Source of the DNA: an uncultured Mediterraneibacter sp.
Lineage (GTDB): Bacteria > Bacillota > Clostridia > Lachnospirales > Lachnospiraceae
Assembly: GCA_944376695.1 (NCBI GenBank)
Contig: CALWDM010000004.1
Location: 1-64,000 of the forward strand
DNA length: 64,000 bases
Direction: 5' to 3'
Of the stretch, positions 25,404-34,501 are shown one piece after another. The notes under the pieces were generated by a model. That model saw only the letters and a program-made list of their open reading frames with translations, made no database searches and was not told where the DNA came from. A program made the position numbers and the translations under genes. Position 1 is the first letter of the stretch. Each line of letters starts with the position of its first letter.

Positions 25404-26426
25404 TCACTGCTGTAAAACTTCATTCCCGGATTTTGTATCCACTGTAGTTTCGCCGCGGATAAGGCGTACTGGAAGTCTGATATGTGTACCCTTGTCAAAC
25501 ACGCTTTCACCGGAAATTATTTCAAGCAATGTAACAACGGTTGTCAGAGCAAGCTGTTTAACAGGCTGAGCAACGGTTGTAAGGGTTTTGTAGGACATCA
25601 GCGAAGCTTCAATCCCGTCATACCCGACGATCTTCAGATCACCGGGTACATTTAAACCGCGTGATATGGCGACTTTTTCCATTGCACAGGCCACATTATC
25701 AGCTGCGAAAATCCCATCGATATGGTTATGATTCCGAAAAATATTATCGGCATAAGTTATATAATCTCTAAAAGAAAACGCATTGAATGGAAGCTCCAGT
25801 GTTTCGCAGCATATGCCGTTCTTTTTCATGACATCTGAAAAGACGGTATGACGCTTGTGGGAGGGCGTTGGAACTCCGCAGAAGCCGGTGATCTGGATAA
25901 CTTTTTTACAGTTATTGTCTATAAGTTCCTGTGCGGCAAGGCGTCCTCCCTGTTCATGATCCGATGAGACAGTCGGAATATCAGGGCCGAGAAAACGATC
26001 AAGAGCCACGATCGGAAGATTAACCTTGCTGTAGGCTTCCAGATCAAGCGTGTGGCTTGCAATAATGATTCCGTCTACTTTATTACTCTGCAGCATATTC
26101 AGGTATTCTGTTTCCCGCATATTGTCAGATTCAGCGTTGCATAATAAAAGTCTGTAACCATTTTCATGAAGAACACGTTCGATATATTTGATTTCCAATG
26201 CATAAAATGCGTGACTTACGTCCGGTACTATAAGCCCAACCAGATAAGTCCGCTGTCTGAATAGATTTACTGCCAGCTGATTGGGGAAATAGTTTAATTC
26301 CTCCATGGCTGTATGGACCTTTTTACGTGTTTTTTCAGAAATACTGCCGCGGTTATTTAAAATACGGGAAACAGTTGTGACAGAGCATCCGGCTTTTGCG
26401 GCGACATCTTTTATAGTGACAGCCAT
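25404..26426 (-). CDS. LacI-family repressor of the sugar locus
   Basis: The 340-residue repressor starts MAVTIKDVAAKAGCSVTTVSRILNN, the LacI helix-turn-helix and hinge (LNYFPNQLAVNL), followed by a periplasmic-binding-like sugar domain (VGLIVPDVSHAFYALEI; VDGIIIASH; GIFAADNVACAMEKVA; VGYDGIEASLM). It is transcribed away from the ABC-sulfatase-GH172-GH32 genes. Two matching palindromes lie in the 341-bp divergent region, one against its own -35 and one over the -35 of the transporter promoter, so it probably represses both directions until an oligosaccharide-derived inducer binds. The inducer is unknown. Confidence 0.92.
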   Translation of the reverse strand: MAVTIKDVAAKAGCSVTTVSRILNNRGSISEKTRKKVHTAMEELNYFPNQLAVNLFRQRTYLVGLIVPDVSHAFYALEIKYIERVLHENGYRLLLCNAESDNMRETEYLNMLQSNKVDGIIIASHTLDLEAYSKVNLPIVALDRFLGPDIPTVSSDHEQGGRLAAQELIDNNCKKVIQITGFCGVPTPSHKRHTVFSDVMKKNGICCETLELPFNAFSFRDYITYADNIFRNHNHIDGIFAADNVACAMEKVAISRGLNVPGDLKIVGYDGIEASLMSYKTLTTVAQPVKQLALTTVVTLLEIISGESVFDKGTHIRLPVRLIRGETTVDTKSGNEVLQQ

Positions 26427-26493
26427 ATTATTTCTCCATTTCTTTCCTGTGATTCTTTTGTTTTTTAATGAATATACTCATTTCACTGTTTTT

Positions 26494-26522
26494 ATAATAC
26501 ACAGAAAGTAAGAAAATGTCAA
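26494..26522 (-). promoter_or_regulatory. Promoter of the LacI-family gene
   Basis: On the minus strand TTGACA (26517-26522), 17 bp, TATTAT (26494-26499). The operator 26523-26538 touches the -35 box. Confidence 0.75.
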
Positions 26523-26538
26523 TGACAACAGGTTGACT
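26523..26538. promoter_or_regulatory. LacI-type operator O1
   Basis: TGACAACAGGTTGACT matches O2 (26664-26679) at 14 of 16 positions. The core CAAC-x-GGTTG is a typical LacI-family palindrome, here with one off-symmetry base. It abuts the repressor gene's own promoter. Confidence 0.7.
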
Positions 26539-26663
26539 ATATATTTTAACGTATTTATTAGAAAAATGTGGGATGTATTGATTAAAAATACAGAAAATAT
26601 AATAAAAAAATAAATTTTATTGAAATAAATAGATATAAAACAACTTTTTTTGAAATAAAAAAA

Positions 26664-26703
26664 TGACAACCGGTTGACAATTTTGGACATTATGTGATAT
26701 AGT
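26664..26703 (+). promoter_or_regulatory. Sugar-locus promoter with operator O2 over the -35
   Basis: TTGACA (26674-26679), 18 bp, TATAGT (26698-26703). The palindrome TGACAACCGGTTGACA (26664-26679; perfect centre CAACCGGTTG) covers the -35. Its centre is 141 bp from O1. Between them the region is AT-rich with no gene visible. Confidence 0.75.
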
Positions 26704-26767
26704 TTTTTCAGATAAGAGAAATAAGGGGAACGAGACCAGTACAAAATAATGAAAAGAGGCGGTATAT

Positions 26768-27646
26768 GTGCATTGGCTGAGTAAGAAAAGAAATTTGTTT
26801 GTTATGATTGTCCCTTCTTTTGTGATATACACAGTTTATATTATTGCTTCCGTGTGTATTGCAGTATATTACAGTTTTACAAAATATACAGGGATAGGGA
26901 AGGCTGCCTGGAATGGAATTGAAAACTATGTCCGGGTATTCCATGATAAATTTTTTTGGATTTCTTTAAAAAATACAGGTATCGTATTGATTCTCTCTCT
27001 TTTGACGCTGACGATATTTGGTTTTTTGCTTGCGAATGTCCTGCGCGTAAAACGGCGCGGAAATGATCTATGTAAAGCTCTGATATTTTCACCGTCAATT
27101 ATTTCTCCCATCATTGTCGGAATTATCTGGATTTATATTTTAGATCCGGAAGTTGGCATTCTGAATCAGATCTTATATAAATTGGGAAAAGAAGGATGGA
27201 TGCAGATGTGGATTGGCGGGACGGTTCTGTCACCGTATATGTATGCTGTCATTTTCCTGTGGAGACAATTGGGTTATTTGTCAACTATCTTTTTGGCCGG
27301 ACTGAATATGATCCCGGAAGAAATTTATGAGGCGGCGGAAATTGATGGGGCAAATGCATTTCAGAAAATGGTGTATGTGACAGTTCCGATGGCCAGAAAT
27401 ACGTTCAATATTGTTATTTTACTTATTATAACAGGTGTTTTTAAAATATTTGAGTTTGTTACACAACTTACGGCCGGTGGGCCGAATCATCTTTCTGAGA
27501 CAGTGGTTACCTATTCATATACGACAACTTTTTCTAACGGGGAATATGGATATGGTATGGCGCTTGCTACGGTAGTGTTTATTATTACATTGATTTTATC
27601 GGAAATTTATAATTTGATTATGCGGGATAAGGAGGAAGAGCAATGA
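26768..27646 (+). CDS. CUT1 sugar ABC transporter permease (UgpA/MalF-like)
   Basis: A 292-residue inner-membrane permease with six helices. The cytoplasmic EAA loop reads EIYEAAEIDGANAFQKMVYVTVP, the site that docks the ATPase. The start is GTG at 26768 behind GAGGCGG. It overlaps the second permease by 4 bases. No ATP-binding subunit is encoded in the locus; Firmicute CUT1 systems commonly share an MsmK-type ATPase encoded elsewhere. The substrate is inferred from the neighbouring GH172/GH32 genes to be a fructose-containing oligosaccharide. Confidence 0.92.
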   Translation: MHWLSKKRNLFVMIVPSFVIYTVYIIASVCIAVYYSFTKYTGIGKAAWNGIENYVRVFHDKFFWISLKNTGIVLILSLLTLTIFGFLLANVLRVKRRGNDLCKALIFSPSIISPIIVGIIWIYILDPEVGILNQILYKLGKEGWMQMWIGGTVLSPYMYAVIFLWRQLGYLSTIFLAGLNMIPEEIYEAAEIDGANAFQKMVYVTVPMARNTFNIVILLIITGVFKIFEFVTQLTAGGPNHLSETVVTYSYTTTFSNGEYGYGMALATVVFIITLILSEIYNLIMRDKEEEQ

Positions 27647-28488
27647 CAAATTCAGCGGGCAGTAAACTGGGGCGCAGGATCAGTGGTATTGTGCTTGCGA
27701 TATTCACACTGATATGGATGTTCCCGTTAGTCTGGATGTTTTTTATGAGCTTTAAAACAAACAGTGAAATTTACGCGGCTCCACTGTCGCTTCCGCAGCA
27801 CCTTAATCTGGATAATTTCGCCCGTGCGCTTGAGACTTTGAATATTGGGCGTATGTATGTGAATACGCTGATCGTTGCGGTTTTATCTGTAGGACTTGGT
27901 TTCCTTGTTACATTTCTGAGTTCTTATGCATTATGCCGTATGGTGTTTCGCAATAAAAAATTGCAGAGGGGATTGCTCAGATTTTTTCAGCTTGGTTTAA
28001 TGATATCCCCGTTTATTTTATTGTTCCCGATTTACCGCATTACGGTCCAGGGCAATCTGTATAACAGTATCTGGTCGCTTGTTTTACCGTATATTGCCAC
28101 GCAGGTGTCCTTTAATACATTGCTTATGTACAATTTCTTCAAAGGTCTTCCGGCGGAAATCGAAGAAGCTGCTTTGATCGATGGATGTAATCTCCCGCAG
28201 CTTTTGGGAAGGCTCATCCTGCCGATGACGAAGCCGGTCGTCGTTACGGTAATTGTTTTTAATGTGCTGTATGTCTGGAATGAGTATCCGATTGCGTCGG
28301 TATTGCTGAGGGATGAAAGTATGTATACGCTTTCGATGGGTGCGTCTATGTTCAAAGGGGCTTACAGCGTGGATAATGCCGGGATCATTGCGGCCAGTGT
28401 TCTCATTATCGTTCCTGAACTGATTTTTTACGGATTCCTTCAGCGGTATATAGTGGATGGCATGGTTGCCGGCGCAGTAAAAGGATAG
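27643..28488 (+). CDS. CUT1 sugar ABC transporter permease (UgpE/MalG-like)
   Basis: The 281-residue partner permease has six helices (from ISGIVLAIFTLIWMFPLVWMFFMSF) and an EAA loop EIEEAALIDGCNLPQLLGRLILP. Its ATG overlaps the stop of the first permease (ATGA). The chain ends with PELIFYGFLQRYIVDGMVAGAVKG, the usual MalG-type C-terminus that contacts the ATPase. It lies before the lipoprotein gene in one operon. Confidence 0.92.
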   Translation: MTNSAGSKLGRRISGIVLAIFTLIWMFPLVWMFFMSFKTNSEIYAAPLSLPQHLNLDNFARALETLNIGRMYVNTLIVAVLSVGLGFLVTFLSSYALCRMVFRNKKLQRGLLRFFQLGLMISPFILLFPIYRITVQGNLYNSIWSLVLPYIATQVSFNTLLMYNFFKGLPAEIEEAALIDGCNLPQLLGRLILPMTKPVVVTVIVFNVLYVWNEYPIASVLLRDESMYTLSMGASMFKGAYSVDNAGIIAASVLIIVPELIFYGFLQRYIVDGMVAGAVKG

Positions 28489-28569
28489 TACGAAACTACA
28501 GTGATTGGGGTTATAAAGACATGTCTATATAATATAACACGTTCATTTAACAAAAAGGAGGAAAATGAA

Positions 28570-29925
28570 ATGAACAAAAAGGCAATGAAAAGAATTTCCG
28601 GACTGATTCTTGCAACACTTCTGCTGGGTACTTTGACTGCGTGCGGCGGCAATGCAGGAGGAAAAGGCGAAGGCGCGGCAGAAGACGGGAGCGCAGAGAG
28701 CGGGGGAGATACCGTTAAGCTGACTTTTGGCATCCACATTGCGGATCTGGAAAAACAGGAACCGCAGACTTACGAAGTGCTGAAAGCCTTTGAGGAGGCA
28801 AATCCGGATATCGAACTTGAAATCCTGAGTACATCTGATGCAGACGAGCAGGGAACGCAGATGAAGCTTGCAGCAGAATCCGGAACTTTGCCGGACATTT
28901 TCTGGTGTCAGTATGGAATCGCAAAAGAGATGTATGATGCGGGATATATCATGGAGCTCAGTGATTTTCTGGAATATGACACACGGGTAAATGACGCCAT
29001 TGGAGAACAGCTGCGCACAGTTGGAGAAGATGGCTCGGAGAATGAGACGGGAGAGTTCTACGGATTGCCATATCAGAAACTGGTAACCGGATTCTGGTAT
29101 AACAAAACTGTATTTGAGGAAAACAATATTGAACCGCCGCATAATGGGACGACGTTTGAAGAGTTTCTGGAGATTGTGAAGGCTTTGAATGAAAAAGGAA
29201 TCGTAACCATATCTAATGGAGCTAAAACGACGTACAGTGACTGGGCGTTTCAGGCAATGTTCGTACGCTATGGATTTCTAGAACATATCAATGCGATCCG
29301 AAACGGAGAGGAGAGTTTTGTAAACGAGGACTTTTTAAATTATTTTGAGATGATCGATGAACTGAGAGAGGCGGGAGCTTTTCCGTCCAATATAACCACT
29401 CAGGATTATTTCCAGGCAAAAGAAGCATTTCTTTCCGGTAATGCGGCTATGCTTGACTCTGGACAGTGGGATTCGGCAGAGATCAATGAAAGACTCGGAG
29501 ATCAGGTCGGTTTCTGGTGGGGACCGACTTTTGAAAATGGGGTTGGAGATCAAAATGTAGGGATGCAGGCTTTCACAAATAATCTGCGTGTAAGTGCGGA
29601 GGTAGAAGAAGATCAGGCAAAGAAAGATGCGGTGTATCGTTTTCTCAGTTTCTGGCTCGGAGAAGAAGCGGATAAGATCCGCGTTCAGTATGGAGTAAAC
29701 CCGTTGACAACGGTGCCCGAGGCCGGGGAGGATAATAAAGCATATGCCGCGATGCTCTCCGCAATGAATGAGGAAGGCTGGTCCGGAATTCCGCTGCAGC
29801 CGGATCAGATTGTGACAGACGTTATTAAAAATACGCTGAATGATGCGATCTATGGAGTGATGAGTGGGATTTACAGTCCGCAGGAGGCGTGCGAATCCCT
29901 CCAGAGCGCACAGGAGAATCAGTAA
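28570..29925 (+). CDS. Extracellular sugar-binding lipoprotein
   Basis: The 451-residue solute-binding protein belongs to the family 1 type that feeds CUT1 transporters. It starts MNKKAMKRISGLILATLL and has the lipobox LTAC with Cys25 as the lipidated residue, then a Gly/Glu linker. Mature motifs include GIHIADLEKQEPQTYEVL, FEEANPDIELEI, SGTLPDIFWCQYG, GLPYQKLVTGFWYNKTVFEENNIEPP and the sugar-stacking region GFWWGPTFENGVG. AAAAAGGAGG precedes the ATG at 28570; the longer frame from 28501 is not needed. It captures the oligosaccharide outside the cell. Confidence 0.92.
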   Translation: MNKKAMKRISGLILATLLLGTLTACGGNAGGKGEGAAEDGSAESGGDTVKLTFGIHIADLEKQEPQTYEVLKAFEEANPDIELEILSTSDADEQGTQMKLAAESGTLPDIFWCQYGIAKEMYDAGYIMELSDFLEYDTRVNDAIGEQLRTVGEDGSENETGEFYGLPYQKLVTGFWYNKTVFEENNIEPPHNGTTFEEFLEIVKALNEKGIVTISNGAKTTYSDWAFQAMFVRYGFLEHINAIRNGEESFVNEDFLNYFEMIDELREAGAFPSNITTQDYFQAKEAFLSGNAAMLDSGQWDSAEINERLGDQVGFWWGPTFENGVGDQNVGMQAFTNNLRVSAEVEEDQAKKDAVYRFLSFWLGEEADKIRVQYGVNPLTTVPEAGEDNKAYAAMLSAMNEEGWSGIPLQPDQIVTDVIKNTLNDAIYGVMSGIYSPQEACESLQSAQENQ

Positions 29926-30014
29926 AATAAGTTGATTTGCGGCATTCAGCGTCATTGGATGAATGCCGCAGAGCATAAAAATTGCTGAGGATATGGAAAG
30001 GAGTCAGACTGCTT

Positions 30015-31553
30015 GTGAAAGATATTATTTTTTTGATGGCGGATCAGCTTTCTGCAAAATGGCTTGAACTTGGTATGGACGGTGTCTGTGAATTGCCGAA
30101 TTTTAAACGGTTGAGAGAAAGAGGGATGTATTTTGATCATGCATACAGCAATAATCCTGTCTGCTGCCCTGCAAGAGCCACGATTGCAACCGGTTTGTCC
30201 AGCCGGAGTCATGGAGTGATTGAAAACGGATATTTCCTGGACCCGGATATTCCTACTTTTATGAAAGTATTGCAGGAAAAAGGATATCGGACAGGGGCTT
30301 TTGGGAAAGTCCATTTTATGCCGCATTACAGCGGGTTTGATCACGACTGCCGGGCGTATGGCTTTGATGTGGCGCATATAACAGAAGATAACCGGGGCGG
30401 GGAGTGGTATGACTGGGCTGTTTCAGAGTATCCTGAGTACAGGGAGCAGATTCTCAGGTCGTTTTCGGCTCCGAAAGTAGAGGCGCTGAAAAGCTACGGG
30501 AAAAACCGGGAGAATCTTCAGGCGGAGATTTTGAAATTGCGCGAACAGGACTGGTCAGACCCTGATCAGCCATATGCAGATCAGGAGGCCCATTATATGC
30601 TGTTTCCGGAAGAAAGTTCTCAGACTGCATGGATTGCGGACAAAGCTCTGGAATTTATCAGAGATACGCCTGAAGATCAGCCGTTATTTGCACATATCAG
30701 TTTTGTACAGCCGCATAATCCTTATGAGGTTCCGAAGGAATACATGGAGAAAGTAGACGCGGACAAAATTCCGGAAAGAATAAAGCCGACCTGGATGAAT
30801 GATCCGGACCGCCCGGAATATTTCAAAGATAAAATGCCGGCCGATAAAGAAGGATGGAAATTTGACAGGCAGGTATATCTGGCAAGCATTGCTTTCATTG
30901 ATAAGTATATTGGCAAAATTTTAGATGAACTGGAAAAAGTAAGAGGTATCGAAGATACGTATTTTATATTTGTTTCTGACCATGGAGATCTCCTGGGGGA
31001 TCATGGGTTTTATCTGAAAGAAGAAAAACATTATGATGCGTGCATTCGCATACCGCTTATCATAAGCGGACCGGGAATTGCCACGGGATCTGAAAGTCAC
31101 AGAATCGTTCAGCTAGAAGATATTTGTCCGACAGTGCTTGATATAGCAGACGGCAGACTGCCGCTTCCGCCATTTGCCGAAGTGTATATGAAAATAGATC
31201 CTCAGAAGATACCGCTGTATCACGGCTGTTCTTTAATGCCTCTGCTGAAAGGAGAAAAAATATCCGGCTGGAGAACGGCCGGGTATTGCGAAAGCTATAA
31301 TCCTGTATTTTCGATGGCGCCTACGGACTGGGCGAGAACGGTCATAACGGACCGGTATCGCTATACTTACTATTTCCGTGGCGGGGAGCAGCTTTTTGAT
31401 TTATGTGAAGATCCGGATGAGCAGAAAAATGTGGCGCAGGACGAAAAGTACAGAGCTGTAAAACAAAAGTTAAAAGACGAACTGCTGGAGAAAATAATCG
31501 GGCAGGATTATCCAAAATCACGGACGCATCTCTATTGTTTTGGAGTACATTGA
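30015..31553 (+). CDS. Type I sulfatase (formylglycine-dependent)
   Basis: The protein has about 512 residues from a GTG start 11 bases after AAGGAG. N-terminal VKDIIFLMADQLSAKWL gives the first metal aspartate. The sulfatase signature C-x-P-x-R is Cys50-Cys51-Pro52-Ala53-Arg54 (CCPARATIATGL), so Cys50 should be converted to formylglycine by an anaerobic maturase encoded elsewhere. FGKVHFMPHYSGFDHD, SFVQPHNPYEVP, FVSDHGDLLGDHGFYLKEEK and the C-terminal tail fit the S1 family. No signal peptide is seen, so it acts in the cytoplasm on an imported substrate. It may also be a related phosphoester hydrolase; presence in a fructoside operon is unusual. Confidence 0.88.
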   Translation: MKDIIFLMADQLSAKWLELGMDGVCELPNFKRLRERGMYFDHAYSNNPVCCPARATIATGLSSRSHGVIENGYFLDPDIPTFMKVLQEKGYRTGAFGKVHFMPHYSGFDHDCRAYGFDVAHITEDNRGGEWYDWAVSEYPEYREQILRSFSAPKVEALKSYGKNRENLQAEILKLREQDWSDPDQPYADQEAHYMLFPEESSQTAWIADKALEFIRDTPEDQPLFAHISFVQPHNPYEVPKEYMEKVDADKIPERIKPTWMNDPDRPEYFKDKMPADKEGWKFDRQVYLASIAFIDKYIGKILDELEKVRGIEDTYFIFVSDHGDLLGDHGFYLKEEKHYDACIRIPLIISGPGIATGSESHRIVQLEDICPTVLDIADGRLPLPPFAEVYMKIDPQKIPLYHGCSLMPLLKGEKISGWRTAGYCESYNPVFSMAPTDWARTVITDRYRYTYYFRGGEQLFDLCEDPDEQKNVAQDEKYRAVKQKLKDELLEKIIGQDYPKSRTHLYCFGVH

Positions 31554-31588
31554 ACTGACAAAAGTATCTATAGCAAAGGTGGGAGAAT

Positions 31589-32932
31589 ATGAGCAGAGTA
31601 TCAGGAATGTTTCAGGATCTGACAACGATAAAAGAAGCAAGAAACGGAAGACTTGCCAGCTGGGATCAGCGCGGAAAGAACCAGGACTACTGGGAAATTC
31701 CGGCAAAAGAGAGTATTGTATTGGGCGAAATTGAAGGTCCGGGATGTATTACGCATATTTGGATGACTTCGTCCTGCCGGAAAGTAAAAGCGCCGGGGAT
31801 CTTAGATCCGGTTATGAATGCATCCGCAGCGCCTGTAATGGAGATCCATCCGGCGCTTGGGGTCATCTGGGACGATTACGACCCGTTTTATTACAGAAAA
31901 GCCCTGATCAGGATTACGTGGGACGATCAGGATACGCCCAGTGTTCTTGCGCCGTTAGGTGATTTTTTCTGTATTGGCAACTGTTATCCGGGCAATTTCA
32001 GTTCACTGCCCTTTAATGTATCATTGAAGCCGGAAGAGGCCGGGCGGTATGGGGCACCATGTTCGGTATCCTGTTATTTCCCAATGCCATTTAACAAAAG
32101 GGCAAAGATAGAAATTGTAAATGAAAATGAACTTCCTTTCATTTTATATTTCAATATTGATTATGAGATGTACAAAGAACCGTTGAGTGGGGACACGGCA
32201 TATTTCCACGCGTGCTGGAAAAGAGAAAACCCGTGCGACGGGTGGGGGCCGGACATACAGGTCAATTCGCCGGAAGTGAATAATGTCACCAATTTGAAGG
32301 GAGAAGGGAATTATACGATCCTTGATGTGGAAGGTACGGGACATTATGTGGGATGTAATCTCACGGTGAGACATTATCAGGGAAGCTGGTGGGGAGAAGG
32401 AAACGATATGTTCTTTATTGATGGAGAAGAATATCCAAGTCTGAATGGAACCGGTACGGAAGACTACTTCAATCATGCCTGGGGAATGCAGAGGAATGCG
32501 TATCCATTTTTTGGAACAATTGTGCACGAGGGGGATACGGATGGATTTCAGGTATCTTACCGTTTTCACATTACTGACCCTGTCAGATTTGAAAAGAGTC
32601 TGAAAGTTACGATTGAGCATGGACATGCAAATCATCTGTCGGATGACTGGAGTTCGACCGCATACTGGTATCAAAAACTGCCGACAACGACAGAGATATC
32701 GATCCTTCCGGCGGAAGAGCGGCTTCCGAATGTTCCCGCTCTGCCAAAGAGAAATCTGCATCAGCCGGAACTGACGGATGAGATGAGAGAGGCAAGGGCT
32801 TCGTGGGAAAAGCGCTGGGAAGAATACAGTCCGGAGAGGCAGAAGCAATTCAGAATAAAAGAAGAGAAGGCCCGGCGTGAATCCAGGCTGAATACTGAAT
32901 TTGCAAAAAAACTTCGGGATGAGTATAGATAA
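31589..32932 (+). CDS. GH172 (DUF2961) glycosidase, probable difructose dianhydride hydrolase
   Basis: A 447-residue DUF2961 protein; this family is now GH172. It starts MSRVSGMFQDLTTIKEARNG, then RLASWDQRGKNQDYWEIP and the core WGEGNDMFFIDGEEYP with GTGTEDYFNHAWG. Counting from the ATG, Glu270 (in WWGEGND) and Glu291 (in GTGTEDYF) have exactly the numbers I recall for the catalytic pair of the founding member, Bifidobacterium alpha-FFase1, which splits difructose dianhydride I to inulobiose. Other GH172 members are D-arabinofuranosidases. No signal peptide, so it acts after import. The following GH32 gene overlaps its stop region and would cut the released beta-fructoside. Confidence 0.88.
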   Translation: MSRVSGMFQDLTTIKEARNGRLASWDQRGKNQDYWEIPAKESIVLGEIEGPGCITHIWMTSSCRKVKAPGILDPVMNASAAPVMEIHPALGVIWDDYDPFYYRKALIRITWDDQDTPSVLAPLGDFFCIGNCYPGNFSSLPFNVSLKPEEAGRYGAPCSVSCYFPMPFNKRAKIEIVNENELPFILYFNIDYEMYKEPLSGDTAYFHACWKRENPCDGWGPDIQVNSPEVNNVTNLKGEGNYTILDVEGTGHYVGCNLTVRHYQGSWWGEGNDMFFIDGEEYPSLNGTGTEDYFNHAWGMQRNAYPFFGTIVHEGDTDGFQVSYRFHITDPVRFEKSLKVTIEHGHANHLSDDWSSTAYWYQKLPTTTEISILPAEERLPNVPALPKRNLHQPELTDEMREARASWEKRWEEYSPERQKQFRIKEEKARRESRLNTEFAKKLRDEYR

Positions 32933-32955
32933 TGGCAGATGCACGGAGGAAGCTT

Positions 32956-34437
32956 ATGTCTAAAGAATTAATGCGGCTGAACATCGAAAGGGCTCAACAT
33001 GAGATCGACAGTAAGAAAGAGCTTGTAAAAAGGGGAAAAATGCGGCAGAAATATCATTTTATGCCGCAGACCGGATGGCTGAATGATCCCAATGGGTTGA
33101 TTTATTTCAGAGGCAAATATCATTTCTTCTTTCAGCATAATCCGTATTATGGTTTTTGGGATTCGATGCATTGGGGGCATGCGGTCAGTGACGACATGCT
33201 GCACTGGAAATATCTTCCCGTTGCGCTGGCGCCAAGTGAAATATATGATAACCATCTGCGCGGGGGATGTTTTTCCGGGAGCGCTGTTGAATGCGGCGGA
33301 AAATTGTTTTTAATGTATACCGGCACCGCAAATGAAGGGAGAGGATTTGAACAGACACAATGCATCGCTTACAGCGAGGACGGGATACATTTTGAAAAGT
33401 ATGCCGGGAATCCGGTCCTGACAGCGCCGGAAGGGGTTCCTGAGAATCAATTCAGAGATCCGAAAGTGTGGAAGCACAATGATACATATTATATGGTATG
33501 CGGTGCAAGTTGTGATAACAAAGGGCAGGCATTACTTTATCGTTCTGCTGATATGTTCCATTGGGAGTTTTTTAACGTGCTTGCCGAGAGCCGTGGAGAA
33601 TGGGGATATATGTGGGAATGTCCGGATTTTTATCGGATCAGAGATAAATATGTATTAACGTTTTCTCCAATGGGAGCCGGAGAGCGCACGGCTGTTTATC
33701 TGGTCGGTGATTTTGATTATGAAACGGGGAAATTTTCTTATCACGTAAATGGTGAAATCGACTGGGGATTTGATTACTATGCGGCGCAGTCTTTTGAAAC
33801 GCCGGATGGAAGGCGGGTAACAGTGGGATGGGCAAATGAATGGGACTGGATGCCTTTCTGGAAGGACTGGGGGCCGACTTATAAAGAAGGGTGGTGCGGT
33901 TCTTTCAATATTCCAAGAGAAGTTTATTTGCTGGAAGATGGTACATTACAATTCCGTCCGATAAAAGAGGTGTGTTCTCTGAGAGAGAACGGCAGTAAGA
34001 CAGAAGCTCTTATTGTTACTCCCGGGGGAACGCAATTATCTGCCGGAAATGGCATCTCCTTTGAGTTAAAGATGAAGGTGGATCTCATAAAAACAGATGC
34101 AGATGAGCTGAAACTGGAGTTGAGATGCGGAGCCGGGAAAAAGACAGTGTGTGTGTTGGATTTCAGAAATTCTGAAATGAGTGTTGACCGGAATCATGCG
34201 GACGGCTGGAGCAAAGGTATTTCCAAGAGCGTGATGCTGTTAAAAGGAAAAGAGACGTTGGATATCCATATTTTATCTGACCAAAGCTCTCTGGAAATTT
34301 TTACAGATCAATACAGAAATAATCATTCGAATAATATTTTTGCCGGGGATGAACAAAATGAAATAAAAATATATACATGCGGCGGAACTGCGTTCATAAA
34401 AGATTTTGAGGCTTATGGATTAAAAAGAAGCATGTGA
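32956..34437 (+). CDS. GH32 beta-fructofuranosidase/inulobiose hydrolase
   Basis: The 493-residue cytoplasmic GH32 enzyme has a five-blade propeller plus C-terminal beta-sandwich. All three active-site acids are visible: nucleophile Asp44 in WLNDPNG, transition-state stabiliser Asp168 in FRDPK and acid/base Glu221 in WECPDF. HFFFQHNPYYGFWDSMHWGH and VGWANEWDWMPFW are also typical. ATG 32956 is 6 bases after GGAGG; ATG 32932 overlaps the GH172 stop (TAATGG) but lacks a good site. It probably releases fructose from inulobiose or related fructosides. It is the last gene of the locus. Confidence 0.92.
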   Translation: MSKELMRLNIERAQHEIDSKKELVKRGKMRQKYHFMPQTGWLNDPNGLIYFRGKYHFFFQHNPYYGFWDSMHWGHAVSDDMLHWKYLPVALAPSEIYDNHLRGGCFSGSAVECGGKLFLMYTGTANEGRGFEQTQCIAYSEDGIHFEKYAGNPVLTAPEGVPENQFRDPKVWKHNDTYYMVCGASCDNKGQALLYRSADMFHWEFFNVLAESRGEWGYMWECPDFYRIRDKYVLTFSPMGAGERTAVYLVGDFDYETGKFSYHVNGEIDWGFDYYAAQSFETPDGRRVTVGWANEWDWMPFWKDWGPTYKEGWCGSFNIPREVYLLEDGTLQFRPIKEVCSLRENGSKTEALIVTPGGTQLSAGNGISFELKMKVDLIKTDADELKLELRCGAGKKTVCVLDFRNSEMSVDRNHADGWSKGISKSVMLLKGKETLDIHILSDQSSLEIFTDQYRNNHSNNIFAGDEQNEIKIYTCGGTAFIKDFEAYGLKRSM

Positions 34438-34472
34438 TGAAAGTGATCTGCATCAGTATGGACCATATCATC

Positions 34473-34501
34473 TTGAAAAATCCGGGAAAAGCGGGTACAA
34501 T
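34473..34501 (+). promoter_or_regulatory. gpmI promoter
   Basis: TTGAAA (34473-34478), 17 bp, TACAAT (34496-34501), of the same style as the gap promoter. It lets gpmI be transcribed independently of the repressible sugar operon upstream. Confidence 0.7.
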
